Assembly: GCA_036344135.1 (NCBI GenBank)
Contig: JAYYUG010000007.1
Coordinates: 1-40,930 of the forward strand
Source of the DNA: GCA-002731945 sp036344135
GTDB taxonomy: Bacteria; Pseudomonadota; Alphaproteobacteria; MED-G09
Reading direction: 5' to 3'
Length of the DNA stretch: 40,930 nt
Below the pieces are notes generated by a model. That model ran no database searches and was not told the DNA's origin. It saw only the letters and a list, made by a program, of their open reading frames with translations. Position 1 is the first letter of the stretch. Each line of letters opens with the position of its first letter. This document shows positions 17,488-26,473 of this stretch, piece by piece. A program made the translations under genes and the position numbers.

Positions 17488-18780
17488 ATGACTGACGATA
17501 TAAAAAATCCAGAAACTTTAGCATTACATGCCGGTTGGCGTTCGGATGCGAATACTAATTCTGTTGCTGTACCAATCCATCAAACTACAAGCTATCAATT
17601 CAATGATACTGAGCACGCCTCAAATTTGTTTGCGCTTGCGGAGTTAGGCAACATTTATTCGAGGATTATGAATCCAACATGTGATATCTTGGAACAAAGG
17701 ATAACCGCCCTCGAAGGTGGTGCCGCAGCACTAGCTGTTTCATCGGGTCAAACCGCAACGGCCTATGCTATCCAAAATATTACACGTGCAGGTGATAATA
17801 TAGTTTCTTCTACTGATTTGTATGGAGGAACGTGGAACCAGTTTAGTAATACGTTCAAAGATATAGGAATAGAAGTAAGATTTGTTGATCCCAAAGATCC
17901 CAATGCTTTTGCAGAGGCTACTGATGATAACACCAGAGCATATTTTGCAGAGACTTTACCTAACCCAAAATTGGAGGTATTCCCAATAAAAGAGGTGGCC
18001 GAAATAGGAAGAAAGAAAGGCATACCACTAATAGTCGACAATACAGCGGCTCCAATTTTATGTAAACCGTTTGAGCATGGGGCAGCAGTAATTGTCCATT
18101 CAACCACAAAATATATAGGGGGACATGGGACTTCAATTGGAGGCATAATTGTTGATGGCGGAAACTTTGACTGGGCTGGAGCCGGAGATCGACAACCTGC
18201 ATTAAATACTCCTGATCCATCTTATCATGGTGCTATTTTTTCCGTAGCAGCTGAACCTTTAGGTCCGATAGCATTTATTTTGAAAGCTAGAACGACAGTA
18301 TTGAGGGATATGGGAGGCGCAATGAGTCCTTTTAACGCCTTCTTATTCATACAAGGGCTTGAGACTCTCCCTTTAAGAATTCGGGAGCATAGTAAAAACG
18401 CCCAAGCTGTATCCGAATTTTTAAATCAACACGATAAAGTCACAAAGGTTATTCATCCAAGTCTTATGGAGGGTGAATACAAAAAAAGGGCCGATGACTA
18501 TTTAAATGGAGGATATGGAGGACTTGTTGGATTCGAGCTAGCTGGGGGCATTGAAGCTGGCAAGAATTTCATAAATTCGCTTAAGCTTTTATATCATGTT
18601 GCTAATATTGGTGACGCAAGAAGTTTAGCAATTCATCCCGCCAGCACAACCCATAGTCAACTTTCCGAAGAAGAGCAATTGGCTTCAGGTGTAACCCCAG
18701 GTTATGTGAGGCTTTCTGTTGGGATAGAACACATAGACGATATCAAAGGAGATATTTCTCAAGCTCTAGATAACGTTTAA
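17488..18780 (+). CDS. metY: O-acetylhomoserine sulfhydrylase (aminocarboxypropyltransferase)
   Basis: A 430-residue fold-type I PLP enzyme, longer than the 387-residue gamma-lyase paralogue and of typical MetY size. PLP lysine is K208 in HSTTKYIGGHGTSIGG, and YSRIMNPT is at 57-64. The insertion with FDWAGAGDRQPALNTPDPSYHG is characteristic of MetY. It forms homocysteine from O-acetylhomoserine and sulfide. A SAM-II riboswitch and terminator precede it, AGGAG lies 7 nt before ATG, and a strong terminator follows, so it is a single-gene SAM-controlled unit. Confidence 0.93.
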   Translation: MTDDIKNPETLALHAGWRSDANTNSVAVPIHQTTSYQFNDTEHASNLFALAELGNIYSRIMNPTCDILEQRITALEGGAAALAVSSGQTATAYAIQNITRAGDNIVSSTDLYGGTWNQFSNTFKDIGIEVRFVDPKDPNAFAEATDDNTRAYFAETLPNPKLEVFPIKEVAEIGRKKGIPLIVDNTAAPILCKPFEHGAAVIVHSTTKYIGGHGTSIGGIIVDGGNFDWAGAGDRQPALNTPDPSYHGAIFSVAAEPLGPIAFILKARTTVLRDMGGAMSPFNAFLFIQGLETLPLRIREHSKNAQAVSEFLNQHDKVTKVIHPSLMEGEYKKRADDYLNGGYGGLVGFELAGGIEAGKNFINSLKLLYHVANIGDARSLAIHPASTTHSQLSEEEQLASGVTPGYVRLSVGIEHIDDIKGDISQALDNV

Positions 18781-18805
18781 TAGTAAAATTACGTGATTAT
18801 GAATT

Positions 18806-18846
18806 AAGCCACCTTACTTATCGTTCGGTGGCTTTTTTCTTTTTTC
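18806..18846 (+). terminator. metY: Intrinsic terminator after metY
   Basis: AAGCCACC (18806-18813) pairs perfectly with GGTGGCTT (18827-18834), with a 13-nt loop and a T-rich tail TTTTTTCTTTTTT. This is the clearest terminator of the window and closes the metY transcript. Confidence 0.88.
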
Positions 18847-18868
18847 GTGTTAGAATTTTTAGAGAAAA

Positions 18869-19666
18869 ATGACAAAAATTATTGAAGTAAAGAAAATCTC
18901 ACAAAATATTGTTTTGCTGACAATGTCAAATAAAGAGATTAATAACAATGTTTCTTGGGATGCCGTCAAGCAATTATCAAATGCCTTGGAAAATGCACGT
19001 CAATCCGGTTCTAATATTGCTATATTGGCCTCGGGATTGAAAGATCATTGGTTTGAGCATGCATGGTTGACTGATCTTTTGGCCCCTTATGAAGATCGAG
19101 AAACTACAGCTCCAGCTAAGTACTGGTTCCGTTTGTTAAATGAACTAACTCATCCTGATCTAATTACAATTGCTGCAATAAATGGTCGTACTTCAGGGGG
19201 AGGAGCAGAAATTGGTTGGGCTTGTGACTTCAGAATAGCGGAAAAAAAGGCTAGATTTGTACAACCTGAGGTGGACTTAAATATTACAACCGGTATCGGA
19301 GGAACAAGTAGGGTAGCAAGACTCATAGGGCCAGTAAATACAGCAGAATTGGTAATGTTGGGGAATGAATTTACATCAAAAAAAATGTTTAAACTTGGAG
19401 CAATAAATAAGGTTGTTGATAATGGAGATTCCTTAAATTCTGCTATAGAGTTTGCTAAAGAACTATCAAAAAAACCTAAAGATGCTCTTTCTTTATTAAA
19501 AAAAATATTGATTGAAAGTCAAGAAATGCCTTTATCTCAAGCCCTCGAGAATGAACAGGAATTGTTTCAAACAATTGTTGGAACAGAAAACGCTATAAAA
19601 AAGATGCAAGGTGTGCAGAAAGAATACAATGATGGTAAAAAACCAGAAGATATCAAATATCAATAA
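18869..19666 (+). CDS. Enoyl-CoA hydratase/isomerase family protein
   Basis: A 265-residue crotonase-fold protein. Both glutamates used by enoyl-CoA hydratase are at the right spacing: E114 in SGGGAEIG and E134 in VQPEVDL (20 residues apart, as in E144/E164 of rat mitochondrial hydratase). The usual N-terminal CAGxDL oxyanion segment is unusual here (DHWFEHAWLTDLL), so the substrate may differ from simple fatty acyl-CoA. It is followed 14 nt later by an MDR reductase start. Confidence 0.85.
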   Translation: MTKIIEVKKISQNIVLLTMSNKEINNNVSWDAVKQLSNALENARQSGSNIAILASGLKDHWFEHAWLTDLLAPYEDRETTAPAKYWFRLLNELTHPDLITIAAINGRTSGGGAEIGWACDFRIAEKKARFVQPEVDLNITTGIGGTSRVARLIGPVNTAELVMLGNEFTSKKMFKLGAINKVVDNGDSLNSAIEFAKELSKKPKDALSLLKKILIESQEMPLSQALENEQELFQTIVGTENAIKKMQGVQKEYNDGKKPEDIKYQ

Positions 19667-19680
19667 AAATGGAGATAAAA

Positions 19681-20682
19681 ATGAAACGTAACGTTTGGAA
19701 ATTAAAGAAGCGTCCCGAAGGTATAGATTTTGAGGATGCGTTGTCTTTGATAGAAGAAGATATCAATGATATTTCAGATGGAAACTTGATTATTAAAAAC
19801 AAAATTATTTCTATGGATGCAGGTACCCGTATGTGGATGAGCGATCGAGAAGACAGTTATCAACCCCCACTTGAAATAGGAGCGAACATGGTGGGTGTTT
19901 GCTTGGCGGAGGTGATTGAGACTAAAAACCCGAACTTTTCCAAAGGAGATCTCGTTCGCGGCTTTGGAGAGTGGGCGGATTATGCTGAAGTAAATCCTGA
20001 AAGCTTTTTAAAATTAACAGCGGGCGTGGATAAGGATGAAGCCTATCTTTCAGTGCTTGGGTTAAACGGTTGGACGGCCTATGTTGGTGTTATGGAAGTT
20101 GGAAAACCTAAGAAAGGTGAAACTTTTCTGGTTTCTGCAGCAGCAGGTGCCACAGGATCTCTCGCAGGTCAAATAGCAAAAAAAGCTGGATGTAGAGTAA
20201 TTGGATTGACAGGAGGTAAAGAGAAGTGCTCTTGGCTAACTGACGAATTAGGTTTTGATGTTGCTATAGATTATAAAGAGGAAAATCTTGATGAAGCATT
20301 AACTCACTATTGCCCTGAAGGTGTTGATATCTATTTTGATAATGTAGCAGGACCTATTTTAGATACCATTTTAAAACATCTTGCTCTTTATGCACGTATA
20401 CCTTTATGTGGTTTGATTGCCCAATATAATGAAAAAGGATCTCGTTCACCTGGACCTGATAACTTTGATCAGATTTTAATGAAAAGAGCGACAATCACAG
20501 GTTTCTTCTGCCCCGATTTCTTGGAAGAAGGACCAAAAATTGAACAGATTATGCAGGAATGGTATGAAGAGGGATCTATTAAATTTAGAGCAGATATCAC
20601 AAATGGTTTGGATAATGTTCTTGTCGCCTATAAAAGGATGTTTAATGGAAATAATATTGGGAAGACCTTAGTAAAATTATAA
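19681..20682 (+). CDS. NADP-dependent MDR oxidoreductase (LTB4DH/CurA-like)
   Basis: A 333-residue zinc-free medium-chain reductase. It has the nucleotide motif AAAGATGSLAGQ, the typical TRMWMSDRE segment early on, and the FDNVAG motif, as in the leukotriene B4 12-hydroxydehydrogenase / curcumin reductase group, which reduces alkenal or enone double bonds. I prefer ATG 19681 because GGAG lies 7 nt before it; the ATG at 19669 would overlap that site. A paralogue lies at 25438. The neighbouring hydratase suggests a role with unsaturated intermediates. Confidence 0.88.
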   Translation: MKRNVWKLKKRPEGIDFEDALSLIEEDINDISDGNLIIKNKIISMDAGTRMWMSDREDSYQPPLEIGANMVGVCLAEVIETKNPNFSKGDLVRGFGEWADYAEVNPESFLKLTAGVDKDEAYLSVLGLNGWTAYVGVMEVGKPKKGETFLVSAAAGATGSLAGQIAKKAGCRVIGLTGGKEKCSWLTDELGFDVAIDYKEENLDEALTHYCPEGVDIYFDNVAGPILDTILKHLALYARIPLCGLIAQYNEKGSRSPGPDNFDQILMKRATITGFFCPDFLEEGPKIEQIMQEWYEEGSIKFRADITNGLDNVLVAYKRMFNGNNIGKTLVKL

Positions 20683-20736
20683 TATATTTTACATAGCCTT
20701 CCTAATAATTGGAAAACTGCTTGGGAGAAAGAAAAG

Positions 20737-21087
20737 ATGAAATTGTCTGGCAATTTTGATGTTGGAGGAGTGGTAGCAAAAGAAGACGAGAGGTATAAAG
20801 TAGCTGATAATACTTCCCTCAATAATCTTGTAGTGAGTAGTACTGATTTGAACCCGGGTCATTCAACAAGTGGTCATAAACATGATGGCCAAGAAGAAGT
20901 TTACCTCTTTATTAAGGGCAGCGGTAAGATGTGTCTTACTTATCTTGATGGTAACAAGAATGAATTTGTGGTTAACAAAGGTGATATCATTCTCATAGAA
21001 GACGGGGTTCATCACAAGGTTTCCAATACTAGCATAGATGAAAATCTTTATTTTATTTGTGTTTTTGATGGGACTAGACAACATTGA
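20737..21087 (+). CDS. Small cupin-domain protein
   Basis: A 116-residue single cupin. Motif 1 is GHKHDGQEEVY (H47, H49, E53 or E54) and motif 2 is GDIILIEDGVHHKVSN (H92 or H93), giving a complete metal-binding set. Such small cupins may be isomerases, dioxygenases or sugar/ligand binding proteins; no specific function can be assigned. GGGAG lies about 10 nt upstream of the ATG. It is 54 nt after the MDR reductase and just before a GST-like gene. Confidence 0.85.
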   Translation: MKLSGNFDVGGVVAKEDERYKVADNTSLNNLVVSSTDLNPGHSTSGHKHDGQEEVYLFIKGSGKMCLTYLDGNKNEFVVNKGDIILIEDGVHHKVSNTSIDENLYFICVFDGTRQH

Positions 21088-21100
21088 TTCTCAGTACAAG

Positions 21101-22129
21101 ATGGAAAATTTACCTGTAAAAATTATTGGCTCGCACGGTTCTCCATACAGCATGAAGATGCTTGCTGTATTAAGATACAAACGCATTACTTTCCAGTGGA
21201 TATTAAGAGGATCTAAGGAGGATGATAACCCTGACGTCCCAGTCAATTTAATTCCTATCATTATTTTTCCGGGAAAGGATGGTTCTTATTCTGAAGCAAC
21301 TATTGATTCATCACCCCTTATTAGGACTTTAGACAATATGTATCCTAGTCGAAGAGTAACACCGGCCGATCCTGTATTGGATCTAATTGATACTCTTATA
21401 GAAGATTTTGGCGATGAGTGGGTAACGAAAATGATGTTTCATTATCGATGGACATATGAAGAAGATATAGAGAAGGCTGGAACAATTTTACCTCTATGGG
21501 GAAGATTAGCCATCTCGCAGGATGATCATAATTTTATGAAAAAAATGATTAGCGAGAGGCAAATTAGTAGATTGGCTATTGTCGGGTCGAATGAGGTTAC
21601 AGGTGAGGTAATTGAAAATAGTTATCTTGAGACCCTTAAAGTGATTGAAAGTATCATATCAAAACAAGATTTTATAATGGGACAGAGACCGGGCTCTTCA
21701 GATTTTGGCTTATTCGGTCAATTATCTCAACTTGTTCTCTTCGATCCCACTTCTTCTGAAGTTGCTATGAAAACTTCGCCCCGTACTTCCGCATGGTGTT
21801 ATGATATGCAAGAGTTAAGTGGCATCAATGTTGTTGAAGAGAATTGGATTTCTTATGAAGGTATCAATCAAACATTAGGTCCTTTGTTAGATTTAGTTGG
21901 AAAATATTATGTTCCTTTCTTAAGAGCGAATGCTAAAGCCCTTGAAAGAGATGAGGATACCGTTAAATGCGTCATAGATGGAAAAGAGTGGGTCCAAAGT
22001 TCATTTTCTTATCAAGGTAAATGTTACAGGCACATTTTAGAAAAATACTTTAGTTTGGACAAAAATAATCGAGAAATCGTAGATAAAATAATTTCCAAAA
22101 CCGGTTGTGAGAATCTTTTTGAAGATTAA
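21101..22129 (+). CDS. Glutathione S-transferase-like protein, long form
   Basis: A 342-residue protein with a thioredoxin-fold N-domain (IIGSHGSPYSMKMLAVL, then NLIPIIIF as the cis-proline strand, and SSPLIRTLD) and a GST-like helical C-domain. It lacks the CPxC/CPYA cysteine; SPYS stands in its place. It is longer than ordinary GSTs (about 200-220). I chose ATG 21101 because the longer frame would overlap the cupin gene by 50 nt, although no clear ribosome site is visible. Its stop shares the palindrome TTAA (22126-22129) with the opposing nrdB stop. Substrate unknown. Confidence 0.78.
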   Translation: MENLPVKIIGSHGSPYSMKMLAVLRYKRITFQWILRGSKEDDNPDVPVNLIPIIIFPGKDGSYSEATIDSSPLIRTLDNMYPSRRVTPADPVLDLIDTLIEDFGDEWVTKMMFHYRWTYEEDIEKAGTILPLWGRLAISQDDHNFMKKMISERQISRLAIVGSNEVTGEVIENSYLETLKVIESIISKQDFIMGQRPGSSDFGLFGQLSQLVLFDPTSSEVAMKTSPRTSAWCYDMQELSGINVVEENWISYEGINQTLGPLLDLVGKYYVPFLRANAKALERDEDTVKCVIDGKEWVQSSFSYQGKCYRHILEKYFSLDKNNREIVDKIISKTGCENLFED

Positions 22130-23100
22130 GCTCCAAAAGCCTTTTTGAATGCCCCTTCCCAACTTCCAGTTGTTGCAGCCTTCGAATATTCTGTAGCTCT
22201 TCCTTCAAAGAAGTTTGTATGTTCCACACCAGCAAGCATTTCATCCATCCAAGGTAAAGGATTTTGAGAAATCTTAAAAATCTCTTCAAGACCTAATTGG
22301 GTAAGCCTGCGGTCAGCAATGTAGCGGATATAATTTTTTACTTCCTGGGCCTCTAAACCTTCAACACCCCCTAATTCAAAAGCTAGATCAATAAAAGCAT
22401 CTTCATGATCAATTACCGATTGACAAGCCTCATAAATATCCTTTTGTAAGTCCAGATTCCAGACTTCAGGATTTTCTTCAACGAATGTCTTGAAAAGTTT
22501 AATTGCCGATTCAGTGTGCAATGTTTCATCTCTTACTGACCAGGTGACTATTTGGCCCATTCCCTTCATTTTGTTGAACCTTGGAAAGTTAAGCAAAACA
22601 GCAAAAGATGCAAACAATTGAACGCCTTCTGTAAAACCTCCAAAAACCGCCAAAGTTTTTGCTATATTCTCTTTTGTCTCAACACCCCATTTTCTCATGA
22701 AATCAAACTTGTTTTTCATTTCTTCGTACTCGAGAAAGGCGCTGTATTCAACTTCAGCCATCCCAATTGTGTCTAAGAGATGGCTGTAAGCGGCAATGTG
22801 AATCGTTTCTGTGTTCGAAAATGCTCCCAACATCATTTGAACTTCAGTTGGCTTAAAAACCTGGGTATAATGTTTCATGTAGCAATTGTTGACTTCAACA
22901 TCCGCTTGAACAAAGAATCGAAATATTTGAGTTAGTAGATTTTTCTCTGGTTTGGATAGAATCTTTTCCCAGTCTTTGACGTCTTCAGCTAATGGGACTT
23001 CTTCAGGTAGCCAATGGATTCGCTGTTGCATGAGCCATGCTTCATAAGCCCAAGGATACTTGAAAGGCTTGTATACTAGACGTTCTTTTAAAAGGGACAT
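22126..23100 (-). CDS. nrdB: Ribonucleoside-diphosphate reductase beta subunit (class Ia)
   Basis: A 324-residue ferritin-like R2 protein. The diiron and radical residues are present: D67, E98, H101 and radical tyrosine Y105 (ETIHIAAY, same spacing as E115/H118/Y122 in E. coli). Further on are EGVQLF and DETLH for the second iron. It holds the tyrosyl radical that starts reduction of ribonucleotides by NrdA. Start ATG lies 7 nt after the nrdA stop, so the two are co-transcribed. The tail ATEYSKAATTGSWEGAF is of the type I associate with alphaproteobacteria. Confidence 0.95.
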   Translation of the reverse strand: MSLLKERLVYKPFKYPWAYEAWLMQQRIHWLPEEVPLAEDVKDWEKILSKPEKNLLTQIFRFFVQADVEVNNCYMKHYTQVFKPTEVQMMLGAFSNTETIHIAAYSHLLDTIGMAEVEYSAFLEYEEMKNKFDFMRKWGVETKENIAKTLAVFGGFTEGVQLFASFAVLLNFPRFNKMKGMGQIVTWSVRDETLHTESAIKLFKTFVEENPEVWNLDLQKDIYEACQSVIDHEDAFIDLAFELGGVEGLEAQEVKNYIRYIADRRLTQLGLEEIFKISQNPLPWMDEMLAGVEHTNFFEGRATEYSKAATTGSWEGAFKKAFGA

Positions 23101-23107
23101 TTTTTAC

Positions 23108-25117
23108 TCATTGGCAAGATAAACATTCATCATAATTATCTTCGTTCACATCGGTTTCAGCAGCAATTTCATCCAATGTTTTTACCTCAATTTTTCTGTC
23201 TCGATTTGAAGCAGTTTCGGCACGTTGAATAGATTGAGAACGGCAATAGTATAGGCTTTTTACTCCTTTCTTCCATGCGTTATAGTGGATTTCGTTTATA
23301 TAACTTTTGTCACTATCCGCAGGTATAAATACATTTAATGATTGAGCTTGATCAATTAATTCTGATCTATCCGCCGCAAGATCAACTAGCCATCTTTGAT
23401 CTAATTCAATAGCAGTTTTATATACATCCTTTTCATGATCAGTTAGAAAGTCTAAGTGTTGAACTGACCCTTTGTTGGTTAATATGGATAACCAAGTTTC
23501 ATCATCGTCACGGCCTTTTTCCTTAAGAAGAATTTTAAGATGGCGGTTCCTCACAGTGAAAGTTCCCGACAACGTTTTATGAGAAAAAACATTTGCGGCA
23601 ATTGGTTCTATGCCTGGACTTGTTCCGCCACATATTATTGATATAGATGCTGTAGGCGCAATAGCTGTCTTATTTGAGAATCTTTCTTTTATGCCATATT
23701 CTTCAGCATCTGGACACGGACCTTTAATTTCGGCTAGGTCCTTTGAGGCTTGATCAACTCTTTCCTTTATGTGGCTAAATATCTTTTTATTCCAAGATTT
23801 TGCAGTAACTCCTTCCCACGGAACATTATTTTCTTGGAAAAAAGAATGAAGACCCATAACGCCTAAACCTACAGACCTTTCTCTCATAGCTGAATATGCG
23901 GCAGTTTTCATTGTTTCGGGGGCATTATCAATAAAGTCTTGTAAAACGTTATCAAGGAATTTCATAATATCAGGTATAAAGTTTTCATCATTTTCCCATT
24001 CGTAAAATTTTTCAATATTTACAGAGGATAAACAACAAACCGCTGTTCTTTGTTCTCCGTGATGATCTACACCAGTCGGAAGAGTTATTTCACTGCATAA
24101 ATTTGAGGTTTTAATTTCTAATCCTGCAAGCTTTTGATGTTCTGGTCTATGATTATTAACAGTATCCTTAAAGACTAAATATGGCTCTCCTGTTTCTACC
24201 CTTGCAGTTAACAAACGAATCCATAATGAACGAGCAGAAACAGTTTTTTGAACTGTTTGATCTTTGGGACTTCTTAAGTCCCACTCGGAATCTTCTTCAA
24301 CTGCTCTCATAAAAGCATCAGTGATTTGAACGCCATGGTGTAAATTTAGGGCTTTGCGGTTTGGATCACCTCCTGTAGGCCTCCTCAGTTCAATAAACTC
24401 CTCTATTTCAGGATGGTCTATGGGTAGATATACTGCCGCGGAACCTCTTCGTAATGAACCTTGGCTTATCGCAAGGGTTAAGGAATCCATCACTCTGATA
24501 AAAGGAACTATTCCACTTGTTTTTCCTACACCACCAACAGGCTCGCCTATTGATCTGAGATTTCCCCAATAAGACCCTATCCCACCACCACGTGCAGCCA
24601 GCCAAACATTTTCTGTCCAGAGGTTTACAATGCCTCCTAAGCTATCTGAGGCTTCATTAAGAAAACATGAGATTGGTAATCCTCTCCCAGTTCCGCCATT
24701 GGAAAGTATAGGTGTTGCTGGCATAAACCAAAGCTTAGCTATGTAGTCATATAGTCTTTGGGAATGATTGTTATCATCACCATAATAAGAGGCAACCCTA
24801 GCAAAGAGATCCTGAAAATTTTCTCCAGGCATTAGGTATCTATCAGTTAGTGTGTCTTTTCCAAAATCGGTTAAAAGGGAATCTCGTGATGGATCTATTG
24901 TTACTTTGTTTCCTTTTCCAGAATGCTGAACTGTATCTTCGCCAAGGCTAAAATCCATTCTAGGTTCTTTTGATATATTTGTTGGTGGTTTATCACCACG
25001 TTTATTTCTTGATTGTGAGTAGAGCTGTTCCATTTCTTCCTTAGTATATCCAGAAATTAATATAGGTGGAGTCTTTGTTTTATCTTCTTTTTGATTTTTT
25101 GCTTCTTCAGCAAGCAT
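23108..25117 (-). CDS. nrdA: Ribonucleoside-diphosphate reductase alpha subunit (class Ia)
   Basis: A 669-residue catalytic R1 subunit. Active-site residues: C151 (LPISCFLN), N339-C341-E343 (NLCSE), and C361 or C362 (AVCCLSS). The C-terminal redox pair C665/C668 (CLSCQ) accepts electrons from thioredoxin or glutaredoxin. The N-terminal 60 or so residues are charged and I see no ATP-cone motif, so dATP inhibition may be absent or work differently. GAAGGG lies 9 nt before the ATG. A promoter with two NrdR boxes lies about 155-220 nt upstream. Confidence 0.95.
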   Translation of the reverse strand: MLAEEAKNQKEDKTKTPPILISGYTKEEMEQLYSQSRNKRGDKPPTNISKEPRMDFSLGEDTVQHSGKGNKVTIDPSRDSLLTDFGKDTLTDRYLMPGENFQDLFARVASYYGDDNNHSQRLYDYIAKLWFMPATPILSNGGTGRGLPISCFLNEASDSLGGIVNLWTENVWLAARGGGIGSYWGNLRSIGEPVGGVGKTSGIVPFIRVMDSLTLAISQGSLRRGSAAVYLPIDHPEIEEFIELRRPTGGDPNRKALNLHHGVQITDAFMRAVEEDSEWDLRSPKDQTVQKTVSARSLWIRLLTARVETGEPYLVFKDTVNNHRPEHQKLAGLEIKTSNLCSEITLPTGVDHHGEQRTAVCCLSSVNIEKFYEWENDENFIPDIMKFLDNVLQDFIDNAPETMKTAAYSAMRERSVGLGVMGLHSFFQENNVPWEGVTAKSWNKKIFSHIKERVDQASKDLAEIKGPCPDAEEYGIKERFSNKTAIAPTASISIICGGTSPGIEPIAANVFSHKTLSGTFTVRNRHLKILLKEKGRDDDETWLSILTNKGSVQHLDFLTDHEKDVYKTAIELDQRWLVDLAADRSELIDQAQSLNVFIPADSDKSYINEIHYNAWKKGVKSLYYCRSQSIQRAETASNRDRKIEVKTLDEIAAETDVNEDNYDECLSCQ

Positions 25118-25139
25118 TAAGTTTAACCCTTCTTTTCAT
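25107..25139 (-). other. Possible 10-codon upstream ORF overlapping the nrdA start
   Basis: ATG 25139 with GAGG 6 nt upstream opens a frame MKRRVKLNAC that ends with TGA at 25109-25107, overlapping the first codons of nrdA in another frame. It has a better-placed ribosome site than nrdA itself. It could couple translation or be chance; conservation is untested. Confidence 0.25.
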
Positions 25140-25271
25140 CTGTTACCTCACTTAAAAGACTCAAACACCTATTAGCAAATTTGACGTTTTGCTCTGTTAC
25201 CTTAACGGTAAATTTGGTACTTTTATTTATGTGATTTTAAGAACCGGCGGCTGCCTTCTTTTTGGTCCTTA

Positions 25272-25339
25272 CCCCTACAAATAGAGTATCACATGTGGAG
25301 TAACACAAAATATAGTAGCGTGTTCGTTTCACAGGTCAA
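25272..25339 (-). promoter_or_regulatory. nrdA: nrdAB promoter with tandem NrdR boxes
   Basis: Two 16-bp NrdR-box-like sites lie 31 bp apart (about three helical turns), the usual arrangement. Box 1, 25303-25318, ACACAAAATATAGTAG, matches about 13 of 16 positions of acaCwAtATaTwGtgt. Box 2, 25272-25287, CCCCTACAAATAGAGT, matches about 11. On the minus strand a -35 TTGACC (25339-25334) and -10 TACTAT (25317-25312; or TATATT at 25314-25309) place box 1 on the -10. NrdR with bound (d)ATP should repress. No nrdR gene is in the window. The 25118-25437 gap otherwise holds a leader of roughly 185 nt with no other motif I recognise. Confidence 0.72.
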
Positions 25340-25437
25340 TAATCAAAAGCAAAAAAAGTTGTCTTTTCTCTAATTTTTTTTTATCTTTTTATTTTTTTAG
25401 TATTAATTACCATTAGAACATTATTAGGGGAACTAAA

Positions 25438-26472
25438 ATGAACGGTTCAAACAGGATAAACAGAGCTTGGCGATTAGGTAAAAGACCACAAGGTGAAATT
25501 AAAGATAGCGATCTAGAGCTTGCGGAAAATGAAATTCCAGTTCCCACTACCAATCAAGTCTTAGCAAGAACTATATATTTTTCTTTAGACCCCACCAACC
25601 GAATATGGATGTCTGACATTGATCAGTATATGGAGCCGGTTGAAATAGGTGATGTCATGAGGGCAGGTGGATCAATAGCTGTTGTTGAAGAGTCCAAGAT
25701 GCCTGGAGTAAAACCCGGCGACATTGTTCAAGGAGGAATGCACGGGGGCTGGCAAGAGTATTTTTTGATACCTGGAGAAGAAGTTAATAAGGTTCCTGTT
25801 GTTGAAGGTTTGCCGCTGACAACATTTTTATCTGTCCTTGGTTTTACTGGGCCTACTGCATATTTCGGTTTATTGGATATTGGAAAACCTAAGACTGGAG
25901 AGACTGTGGTGGTTTCGGCCGCTGCTGGTGCCGTTGGTTCTATAGTCTGCCAGATCGCGAAAATTAAAGGATGCAATGTAGTTGGAATAGCAGGAAATGA
26001 TGAAAAGTGTCATTGGCTGAAGGCAGATTTAGGTATAGATTCAGCTATAAATTATAAAACCGAAAATGTTTTGGATTCTCTCAAGAAAGCTTGCCCTAAC
26101 GGGATTGATATTTATTTTGAAAATGTAGGTGGCGACATATTAGATGCTGCTCTTACGTTAATGAATAATTATGGTCGAATACCAGTGTGCGGTTTAATAT
26201 CTATGTATAATAATTGGGATAATCCAGGCCCTAAAATGTTCAGAAATATTCTTATGAAAAGATTAACTGTTCAAGGATTTTTAGTTTCAGATTTCCTTCA
26301 TAGATACGAAGAAAGTATTGAAGTTTTAGGAAAGTGGATTTCCGAAGGCAGAATGCACTTTAAGGTGGACGTGGTTAAAGGTATTGAAAATGCACCAGCT
26401 GCTGTTAACAAACTTTTTACGGGTGAAAACACGGGTAAGTTAATTATTCAAACTTCAGAGGAGCCTAAGTAA
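25438..26472 (+). CDS. NADP-dependent MDR oxidoreductase (second copy)
   Basis: A 344-residue zinc-free MDR reductase, paralogous to the one at 19681. It shares the NRIWMSDI segment, AAAGAVGSIVCQIAK nucleotide motif, FENVGGDILDAAL, and GFLVSDF near the C-terminus. The family reduces activated C=C bonds (CurA, LTB4DH, YncB-like). GGGG lies near the ATG. Its stop is one base from the opposing thiolase stop. It is divergent from nrdA with a 320-nt gap. Confidence 0.9.
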   Translation: MNGSNRINRAWRLGKRPQGEIKDSDLELAENEIPVPTTNQVLARTIYFSLDPTNRIWMSDIDQYMEPVEIGDVMRAGGSIAVVEESKMPGVKPGDIVQGGMHGGWQEYFLIPGEEVNKVPVVEGLPLTTFLSVLGFTGPTAYFGLLDIGKPKTGETVVVSAAAGAVGSIVCQIAKIKGCNVVGIAGNDEKCHWLKADLGIDSAINYKTENVLDSLKKACPNGIDIYFENVGGDILDAALTLMNNYGRIPVCGLISMYNNWDNPGPKMFRNILMKRLTVQGFLVSDFLHRYEESIEVLGKWISEGRMHFKVDVVKGIENAPAAVNKLFTGENTGKLIIQTSEEPK

Positions 26473-26473
26473 A

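Noticed and set aside
17960..18220. Minus-strand frames opposite metY
   Set aside because: They overlap the full-length MetY frame with its PLP motif and have no ribosome site or recognisable domain.
21038..21100. Longer start for the 342-residue GST-like protein
   Set aside because: It would overlap the cupin gene by 50 nt and add a hydrophobic stretch that is just the cupin coding sequence in another frame.
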